Assembly (NCBI RefSeq): GCF_015694465.1
Contig: NZ_JADQDO010000007.1
Coordinates: 156,241-220,240 of the forward strand
DNA from: Microvirga alba
Lineage (GTDB): Bacteria; Pseudomonadota; Alphaproteobacteria; Rhizobiales; Beijerinckiaceae
DNA length: 64,000 nt
Reading direction: 5' to 3'
Shown here: positions 35,324 to 43,956 of the stretch, piece by piece
Layout of the letters: the number at the start of each line of letters is the position of its first letter
Numbering within the stretch: position 1 is the first letter of the stretch
The notes under the pieces: generated by a model
What the model was told of the DNA's origin: nothing
Seen by the model: only the letters and a program-made list of their open reading frames with translations
Databases searched by the model: none
Translations under genes and position numbers: made by a program

Positions 35324-36456
35324 GCCGCCCTCTTCAGCATCGGCAGACAAGCTGTCAGCCGGTCAACCTCGCCATAGTCCCGATGGAGTGTGATCGACAC
35401 CATGGAGCGGGGAGACATGTAGCCCTCGCCAGCGTGCCACGCATCCTTAGCGGCCAGAGTGTTGAAAGATTCCAGACGAACACCGTTGCCCGCTTTCACA
35501 CGGTCATGATGGACGTGGCCGGTGTAGCCATAGCGATGTTCTGTCTCTCCCCATTCCCGGGGCCACTTGGCGGCCATATACCCCGCCATGTCCCCCATCT
35601 TGAGCATGTCGCCATGGGTCGCGGCAACCATGCAGAGCCCAAACTGCTTCATGAAAAAACGGGACGGATCGGTGCTGATTGAGACGCGGGGATTGTCGCG
35701 GAACCAAGCCGCCAAGGCGATAGCGAGCATGAGGCTCGTTTCGTCGTCGTGATTGCCGGGGAGCTTCCGGTATTCAACGCGCTCGTGCTTCTGGAGGGCC
35801 AGTTCGATCACTTCGACGGCCAACTCTACACCAACTTGAGCCACCTTGCCGTAACGGGTGTCAACGTCCAGCGGGTTCCCACTACGAGCCGTCTGGTTCT
35901 TGCTGTTATCGGTGTGGAAGTAATCGCCCATGTCGAGGATGAGGGCGGTTCTTGCTGGCGCGGCCCGACCCACAAGGTTTGACACGCTGGACCGGAGAAG
36001 GTCAGCCGCAATCTTCAGATCGTAGTCCTCCCCCGTCTCCTTCGCCCACGAGAACAGGCCCAAGTGGAGATCCACGACAGGGTAGACGACCAACAGGCTC
36101 TCGTCCGTGTAGCCCGTAGGTGCCGGCAGAATTGCCGGGGATCGGTAGCGCTCAAAGGCGTCTCGAATCGCAGACTCGACAGCCGCAGCCTTCTCGTCCG
36201 TCGTCGTCTTGGTCCATTGAAGGATGACGTTGCCAGCTACATCGGTCAGGGTCGATATGCCCTTGACCTTCTGATTCAGCGGGATCTTGACCGGCGTGGA
36301 CCCATCAAGCCCACGCTCCGCAGCCCGCAATAAGCGGTTCTGCAAGGTGCTCCGGGTGATCCCCAATTCCCTTGCGGCGTCGTCAAGGGTTCGGTGACGA
36401 TTGCGAACCTCTAAGGATCGCAGAAGCTCTTCATCAGAGAGCGGGGGAGTCGGCAT
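35320..36456 (-). CDS. phage HTH plus metallophosphoesterase fusion protein
   Basis: A 378-residue protein with two parts. Residues 1-50 form a helix-turn-helix (RTLDDAARELGITRSTLQNRLLRA). Residues 115-370 are a calcineurin-like phosphoesterase with VYPVVDLHLGLFSW, ILDMGDYFHTDN, KLPGNHDDETS, AATHGDML and YTGHVHHDRV. It would bind DNA and hydrolyse a phosphodiester or phosphomonoester, for instance in end processing or nucleotide metabolism. ATG follows the lipoprotein TGA directly. The location after the lysis genes is unusual for a nuclease. Confidence 0.75.
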   Translation of the reverse strand: MPTPPLSDEELLRSLEVRNRHRTLDDAARELGITRSTLQNRLLRAAERGLDGSTPVKIPLNQKVKGISTLTDVAGNVILQWTKTTTDEKAAAVESAIRDAFERYRSPAILPAPTGYTDESLLVVYPVVDLHLGLFSWAKETGEDYDLKIAADLLRSSVSNLVGRAAPARTALILDMGDYFHTDNSKNQTARSGNPLDVDTRYGKVAQVGVELAVEVIELALQKHERVEYRKLPGNHDDETSLMLAIALAAWFRDNPRVSISTDPSRFFMKQFGLCMVAATHGDMLKMGDMAGYMAAKWPREWGETEHRYGYTGHVHHDRVKAGNGVRLESFNTLAAKDAWHAGEGYMSPRSMVSITLHRDYGEVDRLTACLPMLKRAA

Positions 36457-36627
36457 TCACACGCTCCACGTTGTTCCCCTCGCCTCATCCATGATGAAGC
36501 AAGGCAGGAATGAGCCTTGATAGGCGCAGGTCTTTTCGAGCTTTGAGGGGTGGCTGACGCGTGCGGTCTTCACCTCACATGAAGCGAGGCATACGACCGC
36601 GACCAGCGCCGCTATACGGGCTGCCAT
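36457..36627 (-). CDS. small lipoprotein, possible o-spanin (Rz1-like)
   Basis: A 56-residue protein with a lipobox signal (MAARIAALVAVVCLASCEVK; LASC). GGAG lies 8 nt before ATG 36627. It sits just after the holin/endolysin genes, the usual place of outer-membrane spanins, but it lacks an obvious proline-rich segment. Assignment as spanin is from position. Confidence 0.55.
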   Translation of the reverse strand: MAARIAALVAVVCLASCEVKTARVSHPSKLEKTCAYQGSFLPCFIMDEARGTTWSV

Positions 36628-36650
36628 GGATAGGCTCCGATTGTGGGGGA

Positions 36651-36863
36651 TTAGCGGGGGAGGAAGGGCAGATACTTCGCGGCAATGCCCGCCATAAAGC
36701 CGCCGATGGCTATCAGGATGCCGATCATCCACCGGGCACCCTTCGCCTGAAGGAGAAGGTCACGAAGCTCCCTAACCACAGTGTTGGTTTCTGCGAGCGT
36801 CTCGGAAAGGTGCTCGACCTTTACTTCGAGGGCGACAATGCGTTCGCGGGTGTCGTCGCTCAT
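36651..36863 (-). CDS. small coiled-coil membrane protein of lysis module
   Basis: A 70-residue protein: a heptad-patterned helix (ERIVALEVKVEHLSETLAET) and a C-terminal membrane helix (WMIGILIAIGGFMAGIAAKY). This layout resembles XhlA-type haemolysin or inner-membrane spanin proteins. Start overlaps the holin stop (TAATG), indicating coupling. Confidence 0.6.
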   Translation of the reverse strand: MSDDTRERIVALEVKVEHLSETLAETNTVVRELRDLLLQAKGARWMIGILIAIGGFMAGIAAKYLPFLPR

Positions 36864-37216
36864 TATGCACCCAACGGCTTTCTAGCCTTCCACCGGCCAT
36901 AGAGTGTGTAGAAGCCGCCGCCGATACCCGTCAGGGCCGTTGCGTAAATCTCGATGCTCGGTTCCCCGTTGGCTGCCGCCATGATGAGAGCAGACAGGCC
37001 GGAAAGGATCGTCGCGATAGCGCCCCATGTGACACGTGAGGCATACCATGGCTCATTATTTGTCAGGTGCTCGATGACGGGCTTGACGACGGCGGCGACC
37101 TCCTCCCGAACGGCGGGGGCATCGACACGGGCAACCGGCACAGCCGGCGCGCTGATGAGCCGGTCAACGACCTTCTCAGCAATGCTGCCTATGATAGGGA
37201 CAAGCAGAGGATTCAT
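36863..37216 (-). CDS. putative holin
   Basis: A 117-residue protein with membrane segments around SRVTWGAIATILSGLSALIM and IYATALTGIGGGFYTLYG and a basic tail (RWKARKPLGA). An amphipathic N-terminal part (VPIIGSIAEKVVDRLI) precedes them. It overlaps the endolysin stop by 4 bp, so it would be the pore that releases the endolysin. Holin identity rests on size, topology and position. Confidence 0.6.
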   Translation of the reverse strand: MNPLLVPIIGSIAEKVVDRLISAPAVPVARVDAPAVREEVAAVVKPVIEHLTNNEPWYASRVTWGAIATILSGLSALIMAAANGEPSIEIYATALTGIGGGFYTLYGRWKARKPLGA

Positions 37217-37764
37217 CCGAAGATCCTTTTCAGAAGGGCGACAAGCCAGTTGGTCGGGGGTTCAATGGGTTCGATGTCGCGCGGCGATTGCGACACGGCG
37301 GGCATCGCTTTGGTCGCGAACAACAAGCCTTCCGCCTCTCGTCTCCGGATCAAGCCGGGGAGCGTCTTCCCTCCTGCCTTCACCCATTTCCGCATCTCGG
37401 AAGGGACAGACTGATAGTCCCCAGCATTGAGCTTTTTCAGCAGGGTCGAGCTACGAAGGTTCTTTGGCCCGAGGTTGAACGTGAAGCACACCAGAGCATC
37501 AAACTGCTCTTGGTTGAGAGGGACCGTTACGAACTCGATCACGGCGCGCTCATACTGGCCGAGATCGCGCTTTAGAATGTCCTCGGCATCCTTCGGCGTG
37601 ATGAGCAGCCCTTCCTTCGGAGTTGGGGCACCCGCCGCCGCCGTATGACCATAACCAATGGTGAGGACACCAACTGCATCGCGGTAGGCTTTGAGTTCAC
37701 AGCCCTCGAACTCTTTGATGAGGGCAAGCCCCTTCTGCCCCGTCTTCATCGACAGGTTCGCCAT
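37213..37764 (-). CDS. endolysin, GH24 (T4-type) lysozyme
   Basis: From ATG 37764 the protein has 183 residues. The catalytic triad pattern E20 (KEFEG), D29 (YRDAVG), T35 (LTIGYGHT) has the T4-lysozyme spacing. There is no signal peptide, so release needs the adjacent holin. A C-terminal helix (PTNWLVALLKRIFG) is hydrophobic and could target the membrane. A terminator hairpin lies just upstream of its ribosome binding site. Confidence 0.9.
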   Translation of the reverse strand: MANLSMKTGQKGLALIKEFEGCELKAYRDAVGVLTIGYGHTAAAGAPTPKEGLLITPKDAEDILKRDLGQYERAVIEFVTVPLNQEQFDALVCFTFNLGPKNLRSSTLLKKLNAGDYQSVPSEMRKWVKAGGKTLPGLIRRREAEGLLFATKAMPAVSQSPRDIEPIEPPTNWLVALLKRIFG

Positions 37765-37779
37765 TCTCTGTTCTCCAGA

Positions 37780-37808
37780 TAAAGAAAAACCGCCCAGTTG
37801 AGGGGCGG
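37780..37808 (-). terminator. hairpin and U-tract just upstream of endolysin gene
   Basis: Minus strand: GCCGCCCC-TCAA-CTGGGCGG followed by TTTTTCTTT, then GGAG and the endolysin ATG. It sits between the late structural genes and the lysis genes. Confidence 0.75.
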
Positions 37809-37869
37809 CTTGGGGTGGGATCATTCCCGTGTTAAGGAGCGGCGACACGCCCGCAAAAGGAGACCCATC

Positions 37870-38412
37870 TTGGGCCTCAGACACGATCTCAACGACATCC
37901 AGCGCGAGCTTCAGGCGGAGAAACAGGCAAAATTCAATCGCCGCCTCCCCTTCGGAGACCTGATTACAGATCGCTGGCAGAACGCCCGCGAATGCGGCTT
38001 TGGCGAAGGCGCGTCGATGTACGACAACGTGCTCGTGCTCGGCAGCGTCAGCGTGGGAGCTAAAACCTGGATTGGCCCCAATGTTATCCGTGACGGCTCA
38101 GGCGGGCTGGAGATCGGTGAATATTGCTCGATCTCGGCAGGGGTTCATATCTACACCCATCACACGGTCGAGTGGGCGACTTCGGGGGGCAAGGCTGACC
38201 CGGAGCGCCGCCCTACCAAAATCGGAAGCCGGGTCTATATCGGCCCGAACACAGTCATTCAGATGGGCGTCACTATCGGAGATGGCGCGGTGATCGGCGC
38301 CATGTCCTTTGTTAACCGGGATATTCCGGCAGGAGCAAAGGCGTGGGGAGTTCCCGCTCGCGCACAGTGCGAAGGGAACTCTGTGAATGAAATGCGGCAC
38401 CCCACCTCGTAA
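37870..38412 (+). CDS. left-handed beta-helix acetyltransferase (phage moron)
   Basis: From TTG 37870, 7 nt after AAGGAG, the protein has 180 residues. Hexapeptide repeats ([40 protein letters not shown]) and the catalytic-His region YTHHTVEW are typical of LbH O-acetyltransferases of the CysE/WbbJ type. It runs opposite to the flanking late genes, so it has its own promoter and may be expressed in the lysogen, for example to acetylate surface polysaccharide and exclude other phages (inference). Confidence 0.75.
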   Translation: MGLRHDLNDIQRELQAEKQAKFNRRLPFGDLITDRWQNARECGFGEGASMYDNVLVLGSVSVGAKTWIGPNVIRDGSGGLEIGEYCSISAGVHIYTHHTVEWATSGGKADPERRPTKIGSRVYIGPNTVIQMGVTIGDGAVIGAMSFVNRDIPAGAKAWGVPARAQCEGNSVNEMRHPTS

Positions 38413-38428
38413 CCGCGCCCATCATTCG

Positions 38429-39397
38429 TCAGCCACCGACCTGGCGCCGGATGACAGGCGTACTGGTCGAGTAAGGCCCCGGATAGAACAGCGCGCGCCA
38501 AGCCGCTTCAGTCTCGATGATGTTGTTGGGTCCGAGGCCGGTGATGTAGCTCGCTCGAGACGAATAAGCGGACGGCAGATACCAATGGGTCTTGCCGTCA
38601 GATGTATCGATGCCGGGTATCTGGTAAACGCGACGCAACCACTCCCGAGTATCTTCCTCAGTCTTCAGCATCATCCCGCCGTAGATACCTACTGGGGGCA
38701 TCCCCGAGGTCGGGTCCTCGGCCCGGATCTCCTGTTCAGCCAGAGGCACGAAGACACAGTTCAACACTCCACGGTCTACCACCTCCGTCAAAGACAGAAG
38801 ATCGTCCGTGCTCGTGTAACCGGTCGCCGTATAGGCGAGATTGTTCGGGAAATCGAAGAGCCGCCAGCGCCCGTTGAAGAACACCTCCGACAAGACATGC
38901 CCGTCATCGAAATCAGTCGGCGTCTCGCCTGTTACTAGGCGGCAAATCCGATGGGGGACGCCAAGAGACGCGAAGATCGGCTTGGCGAAGTTCTCCGTTA
39001 GTGGCCCGCACCGCGATGCGAGCTTGCGGGTTCGGGCCGTCGCGAGCCAATCAGCCGCCGCGAGCCCCTCATCCTTGTAGCCATACTGCACCATCTCAGC
39101 GATGCCCCGAGCTACTGCGAGAAGATCGAGATTGTTGGGGTCGGCAATCAACTGATAGCCGGCGCTCATGTATGGAGCGGGGCCAGATGGTGGCGTGGCA
39201 TCGTAGGCCATCAGCGCGAAAAGCCCTTGCCGTCGCAGATCATAGGTCAGCCCGTTAACAGTGTAGAGCCCCGGCGCGATGATTAAGGTCGTCCCCCATC
39301 CCGCATCAGGGTTGCCCTGATCGAGACCAGCAACCGGGATCGCCTGCTTGTACGACAGATAGCGCACGATCTGGTACAGCGTGGAGGAGACCGCCAT
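38429..39397 (-). CDS. tail/fibre-associated protein with transglutaminase-like domain
   Basis: A 322-residue protein. Cys130 (LASRCGPLTENF), His167 (DFDDGHVLSEVFF) and Asp182 (RWRLFDFPNNLAY) reproduce the transglutaminase-like Cys-His-Asp triad with correct spacing and strand context. The gene is coupled (TGATG) to a fibre-like gene. The domain may cleave or crosslink a peptide, such as host peptidoglycan stems, or decorate virion proteins. A pure structural use of the fold is possible. Confidence 0.65.
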   Translation of the reverse strand: MAVSSTLYQIVRYLSYKQAIPVAGLDQGNPDAGWGTTLIIAPGLYTVNGLTYDLRRQGLFALMAYDATPPSGPAPYMSAGYQLIADPNNLDLLAVARGIAEMVQYGYKDEGLAAADWLATARTRKLASRCGPLTENFAKPIFASLGVPHRICRLVTGETPTDFDDGHVLSEVFFNGRWRLFDFPNNLAYTATGYTSTDDLLSLTEVVDRGVLNCVFVPLAEQEIRAEDPTSGMPPVGIYGGMMLKTEEDTREWLRRVYQIPGIDTSDGKTHWYLPSAYSSRASYITGLGPNNIIETEAAWRALFYPGPYSTSTPVIRRQVGG

Positions 39398-40635
39398 CAA
39401 AACCGCCCTGCCATCTCGCGGTAGCCGAGCGTGCTTAACTTAAATCCTGTATTCGCCTGGTCCGCGCGGTACGCAATGCGGCTTTGGTTGTCCGTCAAGA
39501 CCGTCACGCGGGTGAATTGGTCGTTGGTCCCGCCATTATAATTGACGAAATCATAGCCTACATTGGCGAAGCTCGGGGCCACATCGGCAACATCAGGAGA
39601 GCCGACTGACACACTAGAGACAACTGATACAGGCGCGGAAATCTGCACCCTGATCTGTGCCTCGGTCTGGAATCCGGGCGGCACAAAGAGCGCCGTCAAG
39701 GCTCTGGTCGTTCCGGCCGTCGTGCTGAGATCAAGGGTTGGGCTCGCCCATAGCACCCACCCGGACGGCGTGTGCACAAAATCGCGGATCGCAGATCCAT
39801 CGTAAAAGACCGAGAAGATCCGCCGCTTGGAAACGTACCCGCTCGGCAGCGTCGGAGTCAGACTTTTGGAGCCATAAACGTCCGTCGTGCCGTCTGCCTT
39901 GCCGATAACGAACAGATGCCACCAGCCCGAACTTGCCGCAGCATCCAAGAGCCCGCCAGTCGTCCCTGCGGTCCATGCGACGAAGTTCTTGGTGAAGGCG
40001 GCCAGATTGAGGGTCGCTGGGGTGCTATCATCAGAGGCGCAACTGCCGGCTGCTATGGCAATCGAGGTTGCGGAGGGGCGAGACACCTTCAGCCCGAAGA
40101 GATGGCCCTGCGGCAAGGAGCCAGCTGGCGCCACAGGAGGGGCCAGCGAGATCGGGTCATAGGTCCACTTGCTGGTACCGTCCGAATAGAAGGCAACCGT
40201 ATTATAGGCCCGGCTCATGACGACGGACCCGGTGCCGCCATTGATCGTGTTCGTGCCAGAGCGGGCGACCGAGAGGGTGTTAGAGCCGTTGATGGCCCCT
40301 ACCTCGTCAAAGACCCGGATAGCCGTGCCAGCGGGAACGGCGTTGGCCGCTGGGAGTGTATAGGTGCGCGGGGCCGTCAAGGTCACGGTCAAAGCTACCA
40401 GTCCGTCTTTGGGCTGCCCGACGCGGTTGCTGTCCACCATCGCAACACGGGTGATCTGGACATCGCCCATCATCGCGACAGGGAGCCCGCCCGGTGTCGA
40501 GCCGTCTTGCAAGCGCAGGCGCTGGCCATCCGAGATCACTTCACCGGCAGGACCGGCATAAGCATCAACCGCAGCGCGGTTGGGGAGATCAGCGGCGGCA
40601 CCCTGCCGTGCAAGCTGTCGGGGTTGTCTGGCCAT
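39397..40635 (-). CDS. tail fibre protein
   Basis: A 412-residue protein rich in Thr, Gly, Ser and short beta-strand repeats (TLTAPRTYTLPAANAVPAGT and GTNTINGGTGSVVMSR), as found in phage fibres. The N-terminal 60 residues (AAADLPNRAAVDAYAGPAGE) resemble the virion-anchoring part of fibres. ATG 40635 is preferred over an upstream TTG. It lies between a collar-like gene and the transglutaminase-like gene and is probably the receptor-binding protein. Confidence 0.65.
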   Translation of the reverse strand: MARQPRQLARQGAAADLPNRAAVDAYAGPAGEVISDGQRLRLQDGSTPGGLPVAMMGDVQITRVAMVDSNRVGQPKDGLVALTVTLTAPRTYTLPAANAVPAGTAIRVFDEVGAINGSNTLSVARSGTNTINGGTGSVVMSRAYNTVAFYSDGTSKWTYDPISLAPPVAPAGSLPQGHLFGLKVSRPSATSIAIAAGSCASDDSTPATLNLAAFTKNFVAWTAGTTGGLLDAAASSGWWHLFVIGKADGTTDVYGSKSLTPTLPSGYVSKRRIFSVFYDGSAIRDFVHTPSGWVLWASPTLDLSTTAGTTRALTALFVPPGFQTEAQIRVQISAPVSVVSSVSVGSPDVADVAPSFANVGYDFVNYNGGTNDQFTRVTVLTDNQSRIAYRADQANTGFKLSTLGYREMAGRF

Positions 40636-40637
40636 CG

Positions 40638-41231
40638 TCAGAGGCTCCAATCGTTAACGGAAGAGGGGTCGCTTGGCTGCGAAAAATCGAGCACCTGAAG
40701 TCCAAGCGCGGTTGCCCATGCGGTTGCCTGAGTTGCCGCAGCCGTTGCGATGCCCGCCTGCGTAGTGGCGATGGTTACGCCGCTGGCGACGTTGCTCTCG
40801 CTTGTCGCCGCATTGCCAGCCGACGCCGCAGCCGCATCCTTGTGCACACCCGCCTGAACGCTGTTGTTGTAGGAGACCGAGGCCCAATGGTAGGCCGAAT
40901 AGCGCCCTGGAGTGACTTCGACGTTGTAAGACTTGTCGGACCATTCAGCCGCCCGGTCCCGCGAAACGAGCGCGGCGGCATCGCTCGCCGCCGCATTGGT
41001 GGCGCTTGTCGAGGCGTCTGACGCTGCGGCCTGCGCATCCGTTCGGTACGGCCCGATGATACTATCAAGGCTGCCCCCCGGAACCGCCGCCCATGTGGAC
41101 GAGCCCGCAGGACGGCTCTCAATCACGAATGTGGTTGGGTTGACCCGGAACTCCGTAATTGGGCCAGGAAGCCCAAGCGTGAACTTCAGCTTCACACTCG
41201 ACGGACCCCGAGGGCGGATTTGAACCTTCAT
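40638..41231 (-). CDS. alanine-rich fibre/linker protein
   Basis: A 197-residue protein. The first 70 residues are beta-rich (FTLGLPGPITEFRVNPTTFV), followed by long Ala/Ser/Thr helices (AQAAASDASTSATNAAASDA and AAATQATAWATALG) typical of trimeric coiled coil fibre shafts. Overlaps the upstream gene stop by 1 bp. Confidence 0.6.
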   Translation of the reverse strand: MKVQIRPRGPSSVKLKFTLGLPGPITEFRVNPTTFVIESRPAGSSTWAAVPGGSLDSIIGPYRTDAQAAASDASTSATNAAASDAAALVSRDRAAEWSDKSYNVEVTPGRYSAYHWASVSYNNSVQAGVHKDAAAASAGNAATSESNVASGVTIATTQAGIATAAATQATAWATALGLQVLDFSQPSDPSSVNDWSL

Positions 41232-41563
41232 CAGAAATTGCCCTCGCCAATGGTCACGGAGCCGTCGAACACTTGGAATTCATCGCCCGTTTCGAGGCTC
41301 CGGAGTCGGCAGCCGTGGTCATATTCCCCCACATGGAGGGAGCCCCGAGCGGCCTTGAAGACGACGTTAGGCGGCGAAACTGTAAGGCCTGAGCCTTGAG
41401 AGAGCCGGAGTATGTTGTGCCCATGCTTGGCGACGACATATTCGATTGCGTAGCCACCGAACGGGAAAGCCGTTCCGTCCGCGCTCTCAAAGGGGATAGA
41501 GAACAAGAACGTCTCATCGTCTGTGCCGGTGACATGCACCTCATAGGGAGCTGTGCCGCTCAT
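41231..41563 (-). CDS. hypothetical fibre/baseplate protein
   Basis: A 110-residue all-beta protein (YEVHVTGTDDETFLFSIPFE...). No close family recognised; position before the fibre genes suggests a receptor-binding or baseplate-like role. It starts right after a pair of hairpin-U-tract elements at 41571-41632. Confidence 0.6.
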   Translation of the reverse strand: MSGTAPYEVHVTGTDDETFLFSIPFESADGTAFPFGGYAIEYVVAKHGHNILRLSQGSGLTVSPPNVVFKAARGSLHVGEYDHGCRLRSLETGDEFQVFDGSVTIGEGNF

Positions 41564-41570
41564 AAGGCCT

Positions 41571-41603
41571 CCAAAGAAAAAGCCGCCCCGGTGAGGAGCG
41601 GCT
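41571..41603 (-). terminator. terminator-like element overlapping ribosome binding site of next gene
   Basis: Stem AGCCGC/GCGGCT with an inner GC loop; on the minus strand the U-tract TTTTTCTTT is followed directly by GGAGG and the ATG at 41563. Confidence 0.75.
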
Positions 41604-41612
41604 CGAAAGAAG

Positions 41613-41632
41613 AAGGCCCGCCGAAGCGAGCC
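41613..41632 (-). terminator. 20-nt hairpin repeated at 46536
   Basis: On the minus strand GGCTCGCTTCGGCGGGCCTT, stem GGCTCGC/GCGGGCC (one G-U type mismatch) around a CTTCGG-like loop, followed by CTTCTTT. It lies immediately upstream of the hairpin at 41571-41603, in tandem. Confidence 0.65.
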
Positions 41633-41740
41633 CTAAAGAGAATGCCGCTCGGAGGCGGCTCGGTGTGTTGGCTATGGGGCCTTCCCCTCCCCTTCCTTCC
41701 CCGTCATATTGTCCTATCTCTGGGGAGGGAACGTCGGAAA

Positions 41741-41965
41741 ATGAGCCTCGTCCATAATGAACGGGTAAAGCTAACAGCTACCTATTTGAACGGCATGGGG
41801 ATTTCTCTTTATGCCGTAGGTGGCATTGCCCCAGTTATCGCAGCCCTGAATTCACCCGGCCCTAAACTCTTAACCGGAACGGCGATTGCCTGTACGGTTT
41901 GCATAATGGTGAGCAATGCCATACATTTGGCTGCCCGATACGTGTTGAAAGGCTTGAAGCCATGA
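41741..41965 (+). CDS. small two-helix membrane protein
   Basis: A 74-residue protein, MSLVHNERVKLTATYLNGMG onward, with two hydrophobic helices (ISLYAVGGIAPVIAAL and LLTGTAIACTVCIMVSNAIH). ATG 41741 is the likely start with GGAGG upstream. It overlaps the next small gene as ATGA. Direction is opposite to the late operon. Function unknown. Confidence 0.65.
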   Translation: MSLVHNERVKLTATYLNGMGISLYAVGGIAPVIAALNSPGPKLLTGTAIACTVCIMVSNAIHLAARYVLKGLKP

Positions 41966-42057
41966 CGACTGCCCAGTTCCTTACTCTACTGGTGATGCCG
42001 GTCGGCGGCCTTCTCACAGCCGGATTCCTTTTTTGGTGGACGAGACATAGCCACTAA
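41962..42057 (+). CDS. 31-residue membrane peptide
   Basis: Start overlaps the previous stop (ATGA). The product MTTAQFLTLLVMPVGGLLTA continues through GFLFWWTRHSH to a stop and is a single membrane helix. Small size limits confidence, but coupling and composition support translation. Confidence 0.5.
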   Translation: MTTAQFLTLLVMPVGGLLTAGFLFWWTRHSH

Positions 42058-42089
42058 AGGCCGGCCCGGCCCAAGAAAGAGCCGAAGAA

Positions 42090-42281
42090 ATGAGCCGCGA
42101 ACCAATCTTCGGGCCGAACGCAAAGCCTATGCTGGCCCAGACCATCATTGGGGTGATTATTGCACTTATAGCCCTCGAGCTTACCGCTGGATGGCTCGAA
42201 AGGGGGCTTTTCGACTTTTCCTGCACCTACATCACCGGGTCATGCGCCCCAGCTCAGACAGGCTCATCGGCGCGTAATTAG
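42090..42281 (+). CDS. small single-helix membrane protein
   Basis: A 63-residue protein with one membrane helix (MLAQTIIGVIIALIALELTA) and a C-terminal Cys pair (DFSCTYITGSC), which could form a disulfide outside the cytoplasm. It is the third in the rightward set 41741-42281 and overlaps the convergent late gene end by 50 bp. Function unknown. Confidence 0.5.
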   Translation: MSREPIFGPNAKPMLAQTIIGVIIALIALELTAGWLERGLFDFSCTYITGSCAPAQTGSSARN

Positions 42282-43956
42282 GCAAGCTGGTGCCTTGAGG
42301 GGAGCTGCCCTTCATGAGCAGATCAATCATTGCCCGCTGAGGCCCTGAAAGCGCTCCAGCGGTCGGCATGACCCCGCCATTGCGGATCAAGAGCTCCGCT
42401 GCTTTCACATTGCGCCCGGTGAGAGCCGTCGCCCCCGCTCTGGCAAGCCCGCCCATAACCGGCGCGGCAACGGCACCGACCGGACCTGCCACATGGTTGC
42501 CGATGGCCATCCCGCCAATCCCAGATACAACCCCGGTCGGGGCGAGCTTCCCGAGGAGGCGTAAGCCGTTCTCAACGGGCCCACCCTTTGCCACCCTTTC
42601 AACCGCAGCCTGCTCCGCAGGGCTAAACATCCGCTTGAAGTCGCTGCGCTTGGCCAGATTGCGAAACTCAGTGCGGATAGCATTCTCTCTGCCCGACCCA
42701 GAGAACATCTGAGCGTTCAGGTCAACGCGACGGCTCATCTCGTCAAGGAGATCCGTCTTGCGAGCGCGCGCCCATAGATTACGGGCATTCTCGATGAGCC
42801 CAGAAGCCATCTTGGGGTTGCCGGAGATCACCTCCGATGTCGAGACGTTCGCAAGATAGTCATCCAACTTATCGATCATGATGGAGGCAATGCGCCTCTC
42901 ATCAGGCTCGTTGCTCTTTGCGGCAGCGCCAAGGACACGCCGCAGAACGTCGAACTGCTTCAGAGTGATCGGCTGGCCCTTTGCCTCTTCGAGCCGCGCC
43001 AATGCCGCCGAAGCGCGCGGATGGATAGAACGGTCTATGCCCGCTTCTGCGACGGTCGCCGCGATGTCGTCTACGTTTTGGGCGAAACTCTGCGGCTTGA
43101 GCACGAGCCCGACATCTTCGGCCTGCTTGTAGAGCGCATTGGAGGCGGCCTTTAGCCCTTGAGCATCTGGCACTGCCTTCTCCGCTGCCTTCTGCGCGCC
43201 GCGCGCACCGATAGCACCGAGCCCGCCGCCAACTAGCGTGCCAATGGCAGCGCCACGCCCGGCTTTTGCGAGCCTGTCGTCAACCCCTTCGCCTTCGCCA
43301 GCGCCGTAGAGCCCGCCGTAAATCGCTCCTTCCGCCGCACCCGCACCAACCATTTTTGGCACAGTGGGCTTGGCGATGTTCAGAAGCGTCACCCCGCCCT
43401 TTGCGAGATTGCCGCCTGTCGTCAACCCACCCGCTACACTGCCGATGCCCGTTGCAATCGGGTATTCTTCCCTCGCCACATCAAGCTTGCCGCGCTCCTG
43501 TTCAAGTTTGCGAGTGTAGGCATCACTGAAGCGCTGACCAATGTCCTTGCCCGCATCCTGCCCGGTAATCGCGCCCTTGATCGCTTCGATGGGCGTCATG
43601 GCTCCCGCCATCAACTCATCACCGAACCCGAACGTTAAACCCTGAAGGATACCTTCCTGCCCGGCGCCGAGTGCGCCCATCGTTCTGCGGGCCTGCTGCT
43701 GCCCAGCAAAGCGTGGGTCGTTGGCCTCGGCGAACCGCTGCAACCCGGCCTGCATCGGGCTCATCTCGGGGGCCTTGCCCGCTGCAATCGGGCTCTCGCT
43801 AGCCATCGGCCCGTTGCCGAACCGATCATCAAAGCTGGCCTTCTCGGGGGGGGCATTCCCGCCGATGTGTGCTTGGAAACCGGCTAGGGCCTTATCCATG
43901 TCTGGCGCGTCAACCTCATAGGTCTTCGCGCCGTGCTCAACCTCGAAAATAGGCAT
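42232..43956 (-). CDS. internal virion / DNA ejection protein
   Basis: A 574-residue protein with Gly/Ala-rich hydrophobic stretches (GAAEGAIYGGLYGAGEGEGV, IGTLVGGGLGAIGARG, GIGGMAIGNHVAGPVGAVAA) and charged helical regions. This fits podoviral ejection proteins that cross the envelope with DNA, like P22 gp16/gp20. Its start overlaps the stop of the GH73-containing gene by one base, as in an ejection module. Confidence 0.6.
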   Translation of the reverse strand: MPIFEVEHGAKTYEVDAPDMDKALAGFQAHIGGNAPPEKASFDDRFGNGPMASESPIAAGKAPEMSPMQAGLQRFAEANDPRFAGQQQARRTMGALGAGQEGILQGLTFGFGDELMAGAMTPIEAIKGAITGQDAGKDIGQRFSDAYTRKLEQERGKLDVAREEYPIATGIGSVAGGLTTGGNLAKGGVTLLNIAKPTVPKMVGAGAAEGAIYGGLYGAGEGEGVDDRLAKAGRGAAIGTLVGGGLGAIGARGAQKAAEKAVPDAQGLKAASNALYKQAEDVGLVLKPQSFAQNVDDIAATVAEAGIDRSIHPRASAALARLEEAKGQPITLKQFDVLRRVLGAAAKSNEPDERRIASIMIDKLDDYLANVSTSEVISGNPKMASGLIENARNLWARARKTDLLDEMSRRVDLNAQMFSGSGRENAIRTEFRNLAKRSDFKRMFSPAEQAAVERVAKGGPVENGLRLLGKLAPTGVVSGIGGMAIGNHVAGPVGAVAAPVMGGLARAGATALTGRNVKAAELLIRNGGVMPTAGALSGPQRAMIDLLMKGSSPQGTSLPNYAPMSLSELGRMTR

